From: Rhodobiaceae bacterium
GTDB lineage: Bacteria > Pseudomonadota > Alphaproteobacteria > Rhizobiales > Tepidamorphaceae
Direction of reading: 5' to 3'
Assembly (NCBI GenBank): GCA_020637985.1
Contig: JACKJK010000013.1
Coordinates: 1-64,000 of the forward strand
DNA: 64,000 nucleotides
The notes under the pieces were generated by a model. That model was not told the origin of the DNA, searched no databases, and saw only the letters and a list, made by a program, of their open reading frames with translations. The translations under genes were made by a program, and so were the position numbers. This document shows, one piece after another, positions 28,512 through 36,485 of the stretch. Each line of letters opens with the position of its first letter. The first letter of the stretch is position 1.

Positions 28512-30518
28512 ATGTTCAACAAGATCCTGATCGCCAACCGAGGCGAGATCGCCTGCCGTGTCATCAAAACCGCGAAGCGCCTGGGAATCGCGACGGTTGC
28601 GGTCTATTCGGACGCAGACCGCGATGGTTTGCATGTGCGCATGGCCGATGAGGCAGTGCATATCGGTCCGCCCGCTGCGGCGCAGTCGTACCTGGTGATG
28701 GACAAGATCATCGAGGCCTGCCGCACGACCGGCGCGGAGGCGATCCATCCCGGCTACGGGTTCCTGTCGGAGAACGCGGCTTTCGCCAGGGCGCTGGACG
28801 AGGCGGGGATCGTCTTCATCGGCCCGCCGGTGAAGGCCATCGAGGCGATGGGCGACAAGATCGAATCCAAGCGCTTCGCCAATTCCGCAAAGGTGAGCAC
28901 GGTGCCGGGCTACCTCGGTGTCATCGCGGACGCCGACGAGGCGGTGAGAATTGCCGACGAGATCGGCTACCCCGTCATGATCAAGGCGTCGGCGGGCGGC
29001 GGCGGCAAGGGCATGCGCATCGCCCATTCCGCCGGCGAGGTGGCGGAAGGGTTCAACCGGGCGAAGTCGGAAGCAAAATCCTCCTTCGGCGACGACCGCG
29101 TCTTCGTCGAGAAATTCATCGTCAATCCGCGCCACATCGAGATCCAGGTGCTGGCGGACAAGCATGGCAACGCGATCTATCTCGGCGAGCGCGAATGCTC
29201 GATCCAGCGGCGCAACCAGAAGGTCATCGAGGAGGCGCCGTCGCCGCTGCTGACGCCGGAAACACGCAAGGCGATGGGCGAGCAGGCCGTGGCCCTGGCG
29301 AAGGCCGTCGGCTACCACAGCGCCGGCACGGTGGAGTTCGTTGCCGACCAGCAGGCGAATTTCTACTTCCTGGAGATGAACACGCGGCTGCAGGTCGAGC
29401 ATCCGGTGAGCGAGCTGATCACAGGCGTCGACCTCGTCGAACAGATGATCCGGGTTGCCGCCGGCGAGAAGCTCGAACTCGCGCAGGACGACGTGAAGCT
29501 CAACGGCTGGGCGATCGAGTCGCGCATCTACGCCGAGGATCCCTATCGCAACTTCCTGCCCTCTATCGGGCGGCTGACGCACTATCGCCCGCCGCAGGAG
29601 GCGCGCGACGAGGCCGGCCGCACGGTGCGCGTCGACACCGGCGTCATCGAGGGCGGCGAGATCTCGATGTTCTACGATCCGATGATCGCAAAGCTGTGCA
29701 CGCACGCGCGCTCGCGCGAGGAGGCGATCGCCCACATGGGCCGCGCGCTCGACGCCTTCTACATCGACGGCATCCAGCACAACATCCCGTTCCTGGCGGC
29801 GATCATGGAGCATCCGCGCTGGATCGAGGGCCGGCTTTCGACCGGGTTCATCGCCGAGGAATATCCCGACGGGTTCGTGCCGCACGACCCGGACGAGGAG
29901 GCTGTCGGCGTGCTGACGGCGGTGGCGGCGATTGCCGATGCGATCAGCAACACGCGCCGGCGCACGATCACCCAGCAGATGCATTCCAACAGCTACGACT
30001 TCGCCAGTTCGCGCATCGCCACCCTGGGCAAACTGAGCGTCCCCGTCTCCGTGACGGGCACGCGGCCGAGCTACACGGTGACACTCGAAGAGCGCGGCGA
30101 AGCGATGATCGTCACCAGTGAGTGGGTGCCGGGCCAGCCGGTGTTCCACGGCACGGCGGATGGCGAACCGTTCAGCGTGCAGATGCGACCGATCCTGAAC
30201 GGCTGGCGGCTCGACTACCGGGGCGTCCAGGTCGAGGCGCGTGTCTATACCGAGACCGAGGCCGAACTCGCCGCGCTGATGCCGGAAAAGGTCGCGCCCG
30301 ATACCTCCAAGCTGCTGCTGTGCCCGATGCCGGGGCTAGTGGTGTCCATCAACGTCGAGGTCGGCCAGGAAGTGAAGGCCGGCGAGACGCTGGCCGTGGT
30401 CGAGGCCATGAAGATGGAGAACGTGCTGCGCGCGGAACGCGACGGGACAGTGTCCGCGATCCGGGCCGCCGCCGGCGACAGCCTTGCTGTCGACGCGGTC
30501 ATCATGGAGTTCGAATAA
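28512..30518 (+). CDS. pccA: Propionyl-CoA carboxylase alpha subunit (biotin carboxylase and biotin carrier)
   Basis: This subunit carboxylates its own biotin and feeds PccB. The 668 residues comprise a biotin carboxylase (FNKILIANRGEIACRVIKTAKRLG, then the ATP-grasp loop SAGGGGKGMRIA and MNTRLQVEHPVSE), the PCC BT linker region, and a C-terminal carrier domain with VEAMKMENVL, where Lys634 is the biotinylation site. Length and the MENVL form of the biotin motif fit PccA rather than an acetyl-CoA carboxylase subunit. Confidence 0.94.
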   Translation: MFNKILIANRGEIACRVIKTAKRLGIATVAVYSDADRDGLHVRMADEAVHIGPPAAAQSYLVMDKIIEACRTTGAEAIHPGYGFLSENAAFARALDEAGIVFIGPPVKAIEAMGDKIESKRFANSAKVSTVPGYLGVIADADEAVRIADEIGYPVMIKASAGGGGKGMRIAHSAGEVAEGFNRAKSEAKSSFGDDRVFVEKFIVNPRHIEIQVLADKHGNAIYLGERECSIQRRNQKVIEEAPSPLLTPETRKAMGEQAVALAKAVGYHSAGTVEFVADQQANFYFLEMNTRLQVEHPVSELITGVDLVEQMIRVAAGEKLELAQDDVKLNGWAIESRIYAEDPYRNFLPSIGRLTHYRPPQEARDEAGRTVRVDTGVIEGGEISMFYDPMIAKLCTHARSREEAIAHMGRALDAFYIDGIQHNIPFLAAIMEHPRWIEGRLSTGFIAEEYPDGFVPHDPDEEAVGVLTAVAAIADAISNTRRRTITQQMHSNSYDFASSRIATLGKLSVPVSVTGTRPSYTVTLEERGEAMIVTSEWVPGQPVFHGTADGEPFSVQMRPILNGWRLDYRGVQVEARVYTETEAELAALMPEKVAPDTSKLLLCPMPGLVVSINVEVGQEVKAGETLAVVEAMKMENVLRAERDGTVSAIRAAAGDSLAVDAVIMEFE

Positions 30519-30644
30519 GCACTCCGGGTACCCGCAGCTTCACGCGCCTGGTAAAAATCGCTACAATGCAAGTTGAACGGCGGGACGATAGCGCCGTCCC
30601 GCCCCGTCAATTTCTAGCGATTTCGCGAGGAGGGCGGAGGCTAC

Positions 30645-31871
30645 ATGCGGTTGCTTGCGTGTGTATTGCGCAGAGCGTTCAAGCGCGGCGCATTGACGAT
30701 CACCGATCACGACGGCACCAGGTATGTCTTCGGGAACGGCGAGGGCGGGCCCAGTGTCGCCATCCGCTTCCATGACGCACGCTTGGCGCGCTCGATCCTG
30801 AGGAACCCGGAGACCGGGGCGGCGGAAGCCTACATGGACGGGCGACTGACGATCGAGCCGGACGGCACGATCCACGACCTGATCCGTCTGCACGCCGTCA
30901 ACCGCAGGACGTTCGAAACCTCACTGCCGATGCGCATCGTCAACGGGTTCGGCTGGTTCACCCGCAACATCGCGCAGGCGAATTCGGTGCGCCGGGCGGC
31001 GAGGAACGCGCAGGAACACTACGATCATCCGCCGGAATTCTATGCGATGTGGCTGGACCGGGAGATGAACTATTCCTGCGCCTACTTCCCCGATCCCGGC
31101 ATGAGCCTGGAGGAGGCGCAACTGGCCAAGATGCGCCACATCGCTGCCAAGCTCGGCATCGAGCCGGGCATGACGGTGCTGGAGATCGGGTCGGGCTGGG
31201 GCGGGCTTGCGGTCTATCTCGCCGAGGCGACGGGCGCGCAGGTCACCGGCATTTCGCCGGTGCCTCACCAGATCGAGCGCTCGCGCCGGCGTGCCGCCGA
31301 GCATGGGCTCTCGGACCGCGTGAGTTTCGTGCAGACCGACTACCGCGAGATGCAAGGCAAGTTCGACCGCGTCGTCTCCGTCGGCATGATGGAGCACGTT
31401 GGCCAGGCCTATATCCGCGACTATTTCCGCACCATCGGCGAGCGTCTTGCGCCGGGCGGCTACGCACTGGTGCATGCGATCGGCTATTCCGGCCCGCCGG
31501 AGCCGTCCTCGTCCTTCATCCGCAAGTACATCTTCCCCGGAGGCTACATTCCCTCGCTGAACGAGGTGTTCGAGGCGACGCAGAAGGAACGCCTGTGGGT
31601 CGGCGATTGCGAATTGCTGCGGCTGCACTACGGCTGGACGGTCAAGCACTGGCGCGAGCGCTTCGAGGCCAAGCGCGGCAAGGTCGTGGAGATGATGGGC
31701 GAGCGCTTCGCGCGGATGTGGGAGGTCTATCTCAACGCGGTGGAACAGACATTCTACAACGGCGGCCACATGGTGTTCCAGTTGCTGGTCTCGAAGGTCA
31801 TCGACGCGGTGCCGGTGACGCGCAATTTCATCACCGAGCGCGAGACCTCCTTGCGCGCATCCAATCACTGA
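30645..31871 (+). CDS. Cyclopropane-fatty-acyl-phospholipid synthase family methyltransferase
   Basis: The enzyme adds a methylene from S-adenosylmethionine to unsaturated phospholipid acyl chains. The 408-residue protein has a family N-terminal domain, HYDHPPEFYAMWLDREMNYSCAYF (about 125-148), the SAM-binding VLEIGSGWGGLAVYLA (178-193), SVGMMEHVG, and C-terminal FYNGGHMVFQLLVSK. The ATG at 30645 is preceded by GAGGAGGGCGGAGG. It lies 126 bases after pccA and 15 bases before a GGCT-like gene. Confidence 0.92.
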   Translation: MRLLACVLRRAFKRGALTITDHDGTRYVFGNGEGGPSVAIRFHDARLARSILRNPETGAAEAYMDGRLTIEPDGTIHDLIRLHAVNRRTFETSLPMRIVNGFGWFTRNIAQANSVRRAARNAQEHYDHPPEFYAMWLDREMNYSCAYFPDPGMSLEEAQLAKMRHIAAKLGIEPGMTVLEIGSGWGGLAVYLAEATGAQVTGISPVPHQIERSRRRAAEHGLSDRVSFVQTDYREMQGKFDRVVSVGMMEHVGQAYIRDYFRTIGERLAPGGYALVHAIGYSGPPEPSSSFIRKYIFPGGYIPSLNEVFEATQKERLWVGDCELLRLHYGWTVKHWRERFEAKRGKVVEMMGERFARMWEVYLNAVEQTFYNGGHMVFQLLVSKVIDAVPVTRNFITERETSLRASNH

Positions 31872-31886
31872 GTCATTCAGGCAAGG

Positions 31887-32366
31887 ATGAAACGCCTCTA
31901 TTTCGCCTATGGCTCGAACATGGCGACGCAGCAGATGCGCGCGCGCTGCCCCGGCGCGCAGCCGCTCGGCCCGGCGCGCCTGGATGGCTGGCGGTTCTAC
32001 GTCAACCGGCGCGGCACGGCGTCGATCAAGCCGGCCGCAGGCCATTGCGTGCACGGCGTGGTGTGGCGCATCGCTCCGGAGCACAAGACCACGCTCGACC
32101 ACTATGAGGGCATCCGGCTGCGGCGCTATCTGGCGCGCGAAGTGACGCTGGTTCACGCTCGCGGGATGCTTCGCGGCTTTGCCTATGTTGGCACGCACCT
32201 GGGCGAGGGGCGGCCGGTGCGCGCCTACTTGGAGGGTGTGGTGATCCCGGCAGCACGTGCATGGGACCTGCCGCAGACCTACATCGAGGAACTGCAGGGC
32301 TGGTTCAGGGTGCCGCCTGTCGGGCCGGCGAAACCGCGCCGGCCGGGCCGGAGCTGGAAGCCATGA
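31887..32366 (+). CDS. Gamma-glutamylcyclotransferase-like family protein
   Basis: The 159-residue product has the fold signature YFAYGSNM (5-12) and HYEGIRLRRY, with Glu74 at the position of the catalytic acid of gamma-glutamylcyclotransferases. Members cyclise gamma-glutamyl or related amines; the true substrate here is unknown. The C-terminal tail (PAKPRRPGRSWKP) is basic and proline-rich. Its stop overlaps the acylphosphatase start (ATGA). Confidence 0.85.
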   Translation: MKRLYFAYGSNMATQQMRARCPGAQPLGPARLDGWRFYVNRRGTASIKPAAGHCVHGVVWRIAPEHKTTLDHYEGIRLRRYLAREVTLVHARGMLRGFAYVGTHLGEGRPVRAYLEGVVIPAARAWDLPQTYIEELQGWFRVPPVGPAKPRRPGRSWKP

Positions 32367-32650
32367 GCGACACGAAACGCTGCGTCCACGTGATCGTCAG
32401 CGGGCGGGTGCAGGGGGTCTACTTTCGCGCCTGGACCAACCAGCAGGCGATGTCGCTCGGCCTCGACGGCTGGGTGCGCAACCGGTGCGATGGCAGCGTC
32501 GAGGCAGTGATCGACGGTCCCGCGGCGGGCGTTGCGCGGATGCTTGACCTGCTCGCCGACGGGCCGCCGGACGCGCGGGTGGAGACCGTGGAAATCCTGT
32601 CGGAAGGCGGCTCTGCGCCGTGCGGATTCAGCGTTCGTCCGACGCTGTAG
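32363..32650 (+). CDS. acyP: Acylphosphatase
   Basis: Acylphosphatases hydrolyse carboxyl-phosphate bonds. The 95 residues carry the family pattern VIVSGRVQGVYFRAW with catalytic Arg22, and GLDGWVRNRCDGSVEAVIDG with Asn40. The ATG at 32363 overlaps the upstream stop, implying translational coupling; a longer in-frame frame to 32261 runs inside the GGCT gene and is rejected. Its 3' end overlaps the convergent lipB by 23 bases. Confidence 0.94.
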   Translation: MSDTKRCVHVIVSGRVQGVYFRAWTNQQAMSLGLDGWVRNRCDGSVEAVIDGPAAGVARMLDLLADGPPDARVETVEILSEGGSAPCGFSVRPTL

Positions 32651-33368
32651 CATCTGGCATCGCGCCGGTCGTGGCGCGCCCGAAGACCTTCTTGAAGGTG
32701 GTCCGCAGGATCATGTCGACCTCCGGCATCGATATCGTCAATCCGAGGTCGGCGAGGCTGCTCACGCCATGGCCGGAAATGCCGCATGGCACGATGCCCG
32801 AGTAATGCTCCAGATCCGGATCGACGTTGAGCGCAATGCCGTGGAACGCAATGCCGCGGCGCACCCGGATGCCCAATGCCGCGATCTTGTCCTCGCCGCC
32901 GCGCTCGGGGCGGCGGACCCAGACGCCGACGCGATCCTCGCGACGCTCACCGGTCACGTTCATGGCGGCAAGCGTGGCGATGATCCATTCCTCGAGATCG
33001 GTGACGTAGCGGCGCACGTCGTTGCCGCGCGTGCGCAGATCGAGCATGGCATAGGCGATGCGCTGGCCGGGGCCATGGTAGGTGAACTCGCCGCCACGCC
33101 CGGTGCGATGGACCGGGAAGCGGCCGGGGGCGAGCAGGTCGCTGTCATTGGCGCTGGTGCCGGCCGTGTACAGCGGGGGATGCTCGAGCAGCCAGACGGC
33201 TTCGGCCGAGGCGCCATCGGCGATGCCTGCGACGCGGGCCTCCATGCGTGCAAGCGTTTCGGCGTAGGGGCTGAGGCCCGGCAACACGCACCATTCGACC
33301 GGCGCGCCGGGCGCAGGCACGATTTCCCGCGGGTCGAGGACAAGTTCGGAGCGCGGTTTGTTAACCAT
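32628..33368 (-). CDS. lipB: Octanoyl-[acyl-carrier-protein]:protein N-octanoyltransferase LipB
   Basis: LipB moves octanoate from ACP to lipoyl domains of 2-oxoacid dehydrogenases and GcvH. The 246 residues include LLEHPPLYTAGTSA, HRTGRGGEFTYHGPGQ, the acceptor lysine Lys161 (DKIAALGIR) and the nucleophile Cys195 (GIVPCGISGHGVSSL). I use the ATG at 33368 (MVNKPRSELVL); one at 33392 adds eight residues and is possible. It ends convergently with acyP and diverges from the SPOA gene. Confidence 0.95.
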   Translation of the reverse strand: MVNKPRSELVLDPREIVPAPGAPVEWCVLPGLSPYAETLARMEARVAGIADGASAEAVWLLEHPPLYTAGTSANDSDLLAPGRFPVHRTGRGGEFTYHGPGQRIAYAMLDLRTRGNDVRRYVTDLEEWIIATLAAMNVTGERREDRVGVWVRRPERGGEDKIAALGIRVRRGIAFHGIALNVDPDLEHYSGIVPCGISGHGVSSLADLGLTISMPEVDMILRTTFKKVFGRATTGAMPDATASDER

Positions 33369-33471
33369 CTGATAACCATCTCCCGCGCACATTGGGGCGA
33401 CCGGTTTTCGCCGTTTGCGACGGCGGGACTATGTCCTTTGCCACATCGCGTCCAACCAGCACTGTCACAAA

Positions 33472-33705
33472 ATGAGCCTCATCGGAAGCGTCCAGGTCGA
33501 TCTCTCCGTCCATCTCGGGTCGGCCCAGATGCCTGTCCACCAACTGTTGCGCATGGGCCGTGGCGCGGTGATCGAGCTCGATGCAACGGACGGCGAAATC
33601 TTCACCCTCTATGCCAACGACAGGGCGATTGCGCTTGGCGAGGTGGTGGTGGAAGGTGAACGCATTCGCCTGAAGGTGACGGAAATGCTCCGCAAGCCTG
33701 CCTGA
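33472..33705 (+). CDS. Stand-alone FliN/SPOA-domain protein (flagellar switch or type III C-ring family)
   Basis: A 77-residue protein made almost only of a SPOA domain: VQVDLSVHLGSAQMPVHQLLRMGRGAVIELD, then LYANDRAIALGEVVVEGERIRLKVTEML. This matches the C-terminal domain of FliN, which builds the flagellar C-ring. No other flagellar gene is within 30 kb. The ATG at 33472 fits the domain start; an in-frame ATG at 33415 adds 19 unlike residues. It could be a true FliN or an unrelated SPOA protein. Confidence 0.78.
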   Translation: MSLIGSVQVDLSVHLGSAQMPVHQLLRMGRGAVIELDATDGEIFTLYANDRAIALGEVVVEGERIRLKVTEMLRKPA

Positions 33706-33796
33706 GCGCCCGGTGAAAGGCTGCTGGTGGTGCTTGAGTCCGGAATCCTTATTTGCTAGGGAAGCGGCCCGCATCCAGTGCGGATGTCTGGCACGA

Positions 33797-33881
33797 GCGG
33801 TCGTGGCGGAATTGGTAGACGCGCAGCGTTGAGGTCGCTGTGGGGCAACCCGTGGAAGTTCGAGTCTTCTCGACCGCACCA
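33797..33881 (+). tRNA. tRNA-Leu (anticodon GAG)
   Basis: Acceptor arms GCGGTCG and CGACCGC pair fully, CCA is encoded, the anticodon arm CAGCG-loop-CGCTG presents GAG (codons CUC and CUU), and the long variable arm has a GGG/CCC stem, as expected for a class II leucine tRNA. The T arm carries TTCGAGT. A weak promoter-like pair (TTGAGT 33734, TAGGGA 33757, 17-base spacer) lies upstream. Confidence 0.97.
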
Positions 33882-33892
33882 GACAAAAATTA

Positions 33893-33915
33893 GGCTCCGC
33901 GAGGGGCCTTTTTTT
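33893..33915 (+). terminator. Intrinsic terminator after tRNA-Leu
   Basis: A 6-bp stem GGCTCC/GGGGCC (with a G-T pair) and a GCGA tetraloop (33893-33908) are followed by seven T residues. It begins 12 bases after the CCA end. Confidence 0.85.
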
Positions 33916-33964
33916 GTGCCCGCGTGCTAGATATGGAGGCGCAGGCAACAAACCTGACGCTTTT

Positions 33965-34013
33965 CCCGGCATACTGCTTGCCGGGATTGGCGGCGGGCGG
34001 GGGGCTGGGCCCC
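33965..34013 (+). promoter_or_regulatory. Structured leader before mgtE, function unknown
   Basis: Two stem-loops lie between the tRNA terminator and mgtE: CCCGGC (33965-33970) with GCCGGG (33980-33985), and GGGGC (34001-34005) with GCCCC (34009-34013). Magnesium transporter genes often have regulatory leaders, but I do not recognise a known magnesium riboswitch here. The stems may also be chance in G+C-rich DNA. Confidence 0.3.
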
Positions 34014-34062
34014 TCGAACCGGTCGTGGCCTGCGGCGATGCATATGTGCGGGGGCCAGGCAC

Positions 34063-35475
34063 TTGACGCAGGTCGAGCCGGAAATCGCGAAGGAAATCAG
34101 CGCCGAGCCTCTGCCGGATGCCGAGCTCGATGCATCTGGCGGTTTTTCGCGCGAATTCCTCGAAGAGGTCTCGCAGCTCGTCGAGGCCGATGACCGCGAC
34201 ACCCTGCGCGGGCGTGTCGACGGGCTGTATGCCGCCGACGTCGCGGACCTTCTCGAACAGCTGAGCGCCGACGAACGCGTGCCTTTCGTCACCGCGCTGG
34301 GAGACGACTTCGATTTCACGGTACTCACCGAAGTCGATGACACGATCCGCGAGAAGCTGCTGGAGGATTTGCCGGCGGAATTCGTGGCGCGCGGCGTGCG
34401 CGACCTCGAATCGGACGATGCGGTCTACATCCTGGAGGACCTCGACGAGGCCGACCAGGCCGAGATCCTGCAGCAGATTCCCGAGTTCGAGCGGCTGCAG
34501 CTCGCCAAGAGCCTCGAGTATCCGGAAGAGAGCGCCGGGCGGCGCATGTCGACGGATTTCATCGCCGTGCCGCCGTTCTGGACCGTTGGCCAGACCATCG
34601 ACTACATGCGCGAGACCGACGACCTGCCGGAGGACTTCTACGAACTGTTCGTGGTCGATCCGTCGTTCCACCTGCAGGGAACCGTTTCGCTCAACCGCAT
34701 CCTGCGCGCCAAGCGGCCGGTGCAGATCGCCGACATCATGGAAGACGATCCGCACGTGGTGCGCTACGACGAGGACCAGGAGGACGTGGCGCGGATGTTC
34801 GACCGCTACGATCTCGTCTCGGTCGGGGTGACGGACGAGGACGAGCGCCTCGTCGGCATCATCACCGTCGACGACATCGTCGACGTCATCGCCGAGGAGG
34901 TCGAAGAGGATATCCGCCGGCTGTCGGGCGTCGGCGACGAAGAGATGACCGACACGGTCTGGTACACCGCGCGCAGCCGCTTCATCTGGCTGCTGATCAA
35001 CCTGGCGACCGCGGTGCTGGCCTCCCTCGTCATCGGCCTGTTCGACGCGACCATCGAGCAGATGGTGGCGCTGGCGATCCTGATGCCCATCGTCGCCTCG
35101 ATGGGGGGCAACGCGGGCACGCAGACGATGACGGTGGCGGTGCGCGCGCTGGCGACCCGCGAACTGGGCGGCTACAACGCCGGGCGAATCGTTTCGCGCG
35201 AAATGCTCGTGGGCCTGCTCAACGGCTGCGCCTTCGCGGTGATCATCGGCCTGGTGACTTGGGGCTGGTTCGGCAATTCGATGCTGGGCGGCGTGATCGC
35301 CGCGGCGATGATCGTCAACATGGTCGTCGCGGGGCTGTCGGGCATCCTGATTCCGCTCGCTCTCAACCGGATGGGCTCGGATCCGGCCGTTTCCTCCGGC
35401 GTTTTCCTCACGACTGTTACCGATGTTGTTGGGTTTTTTGCTTTTCTCGGGCTGGCGGCGGTCTTGCTTCTTTGA
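34063..35475 (+). CDS. mgtE: Magnesium transporter MgtE
   Basis: MgtE is a dimeric, magnesium-gated Mg2+ channel in the inner membrane. The 470-residue protein has the acidic N domain, two CBS domains (about 155-280, with ELFVVDPSFHLQGTVSLN and LVGIITVDDIVDVI) and five membrane segments from about 310, including the pore-region motif PIVASMGGNAGTQTMTV. No in-frame ATG or GTG precedes the conserved region closely, so the TTG at 34063 is taken as the start. Confidence 0.93.
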   Translation: MTQVEPEIAKEISAEPLPDAELDASGGFSREFLEEVSQLVEADDRDTLRGRVDGLYAADVADLLEQLSADERVPFVTALGDDFDFTVLTEVDDTIREKLLEDLPAEFVARGVRDLESDDAVYILEDLDEADQAEILQQIPEFERLQLAKSLEYPEESAGRRMSTDFIAVPPFWTVGQTIDYMRETDDLPEDFYELFVVDPSFHLQGTVSLNRILRAKRPVQIADIMEDDPHVVRYDEDQEDVARMFDRYDLVSVGVTDEDERLVGIITVDDIVDVIAEEVEEDIRRLSGVGDEEMTDTVWYTARSRFIWLLINLATAVLASLVIGLFDATIEQMVALAILMPIVASMGGNAGTQTMTVAVRALATRELGGYNAGRIVSREMLVGLLNGCAFAVIIGLVTWGWFGNSMLGGVIAAAMIVNMVVAGLSGILIPLALNRMGSDPAVSSGVFLTTVTDVVGFFAFLGLAAVLLL

Positions 35476-35498
35476 AGGTGCAGTGCGAAACCCGCCGC

Positions 35499-36485
35499 AT
35501 GACACAGCTGGTCCGAACCGCTGTCGTGGGGCTGGGATATTTCGGTTCTTTTCACGCTAGGCACTACGCCCTGAACCGCGACGCTGAACTTGTCGCCGTC
35601 GTCGATGCCGACGCGGAACGCGCGGCTGCGGCGGCGTCCGTGCACGGGGCGCAGGCTCTGGCCGATCACCGCGATCTGTTTGGCAAGGTTGACGCGGTGT
35701 CGATCGCCGCGCCGACATCGCTGCATTTCGCAATCGCGCGCGACTGCATCGCGGCAGGCCTCGATGTCTTCATCGAGAAGCCGATCGCCGAGACGGTAGC
35801 GCAGGCCGAGACCCTGATCGCGGCGGCCCGCGAGGGTGGCCGCGTGCTGCAGGTCGGCCATATCGAGCGCTTCTCGACCGCCTACCAGGCGCTGAAGAAC
35901 GCCGTGGATGCGCCGCTGCTGGTGGAAGCGCGGCGGCTGACGCCGTTTCGTCCGCGCGCCAACGACGTCAGCGTCGTGGCCGACCTGATGATCCACGACA
36001 TCGACCTGGTGCTCGATCTCGTCGGATCGCCGGTCAGTTCAGTGAGCGCCGACGGCGCGGCGCTGGTGAACCGCACGGCCGATCACGTCAGCGCGCGCAT
36101 CGGCTTCGAGAGCGGTGCGGCGGCCATCGTCACGGCCGGGCGCATCGGGCCGGGCAGCGAGCGCAGCCTGCGCGTCGTGGAAGGTGACAACGCCTTCCTG
36201 TGCGACCTGCAGGCCGGCAGGCTGAGCCGCGTCGCGGTCAAGGGACTTGCGGCGGATCTCGGCGAAGACGCCGTCGAAACCGTCGAACAGGAAATCGAGC
36301 GGCATGACAATCTTGGCGCGGAGATCGCCGATTTCCTGCGCTGCTGCCGCACGCGCCAGTCACCCGTCGTGACCGGCGAGAGGGCGCGTGACGCGCTCGC
36401 CGTCGTTGAAGAAATAGAAGCCGCGCTGGCCGCACGGGCCGAAGCGCCGCAACCGGACAGGGAGTTCCAGCGTGTCGCCAGTTAA
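35499..36485 (+). CDS. Gfo/Idh/MocA-family oxidoreductase, probable GnnA-like UDP-GlcNAc 3-dehydrogenase
   Basis: A 328-residue NAD(P)-dependent dehydrogenase with the Rossmann motif VVGLGYFGSFHARHY (9-23), the catalytic-site EKP (93-95, Lys94), VGHIERFSTAYQAL and VVADLMIHDIDLVLDLVG. The pairing with a DegT-type aminotransferase that starts 14 bases before its stop is the arrangement of GnnA-GnnB, which make UDP-GlcNAc3N for amide-linked lipid A. The pathway assignment is inference from pairing and motif style; another nucleotide-sugar role is possible. Confidence 0.8.
   Translation: MTQLVRTAVVGLGYFGSFHARHYALNRDAELVAVVDADAERAAAAASVHGAQALADHRDLFGKVDAVSIAAPTSLHFAIARDCIAAGLDVFIEKPIAETVAQAETLIAAAREGGRVLQVGHIERFSTAYQALKNAVDAPLLVEARRLTPFRPRANDVSVVADLMIHDIDLVLDLVGSPVSSVSADGAALVNRTADHVSARIGFESGAAAIVTAGRIGPGSERSLRVVEGDNAFLCDLQAGRLSRVAVKGLAADLGEDAVETVEQEIERHDNLGAEIADFLRCCRTRQSPVVTGERARDALAVVEEIEAALAARAEAPQPDREFQRVAS

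Noticed and set aside
28380..30149. 589-codon minus-strand frame inside pccA
   Set aside because: Antisense shadow; pccA itself has full biotin-carboxylase motifs.
33415..33471. N-terminal extension of the SPOA protein to the ATG at 33415
   Set aside because: The 19 extra residues are Arg/His/Cys-rich and unlike FliN; the ATG at 33472 begins at the domain edge.
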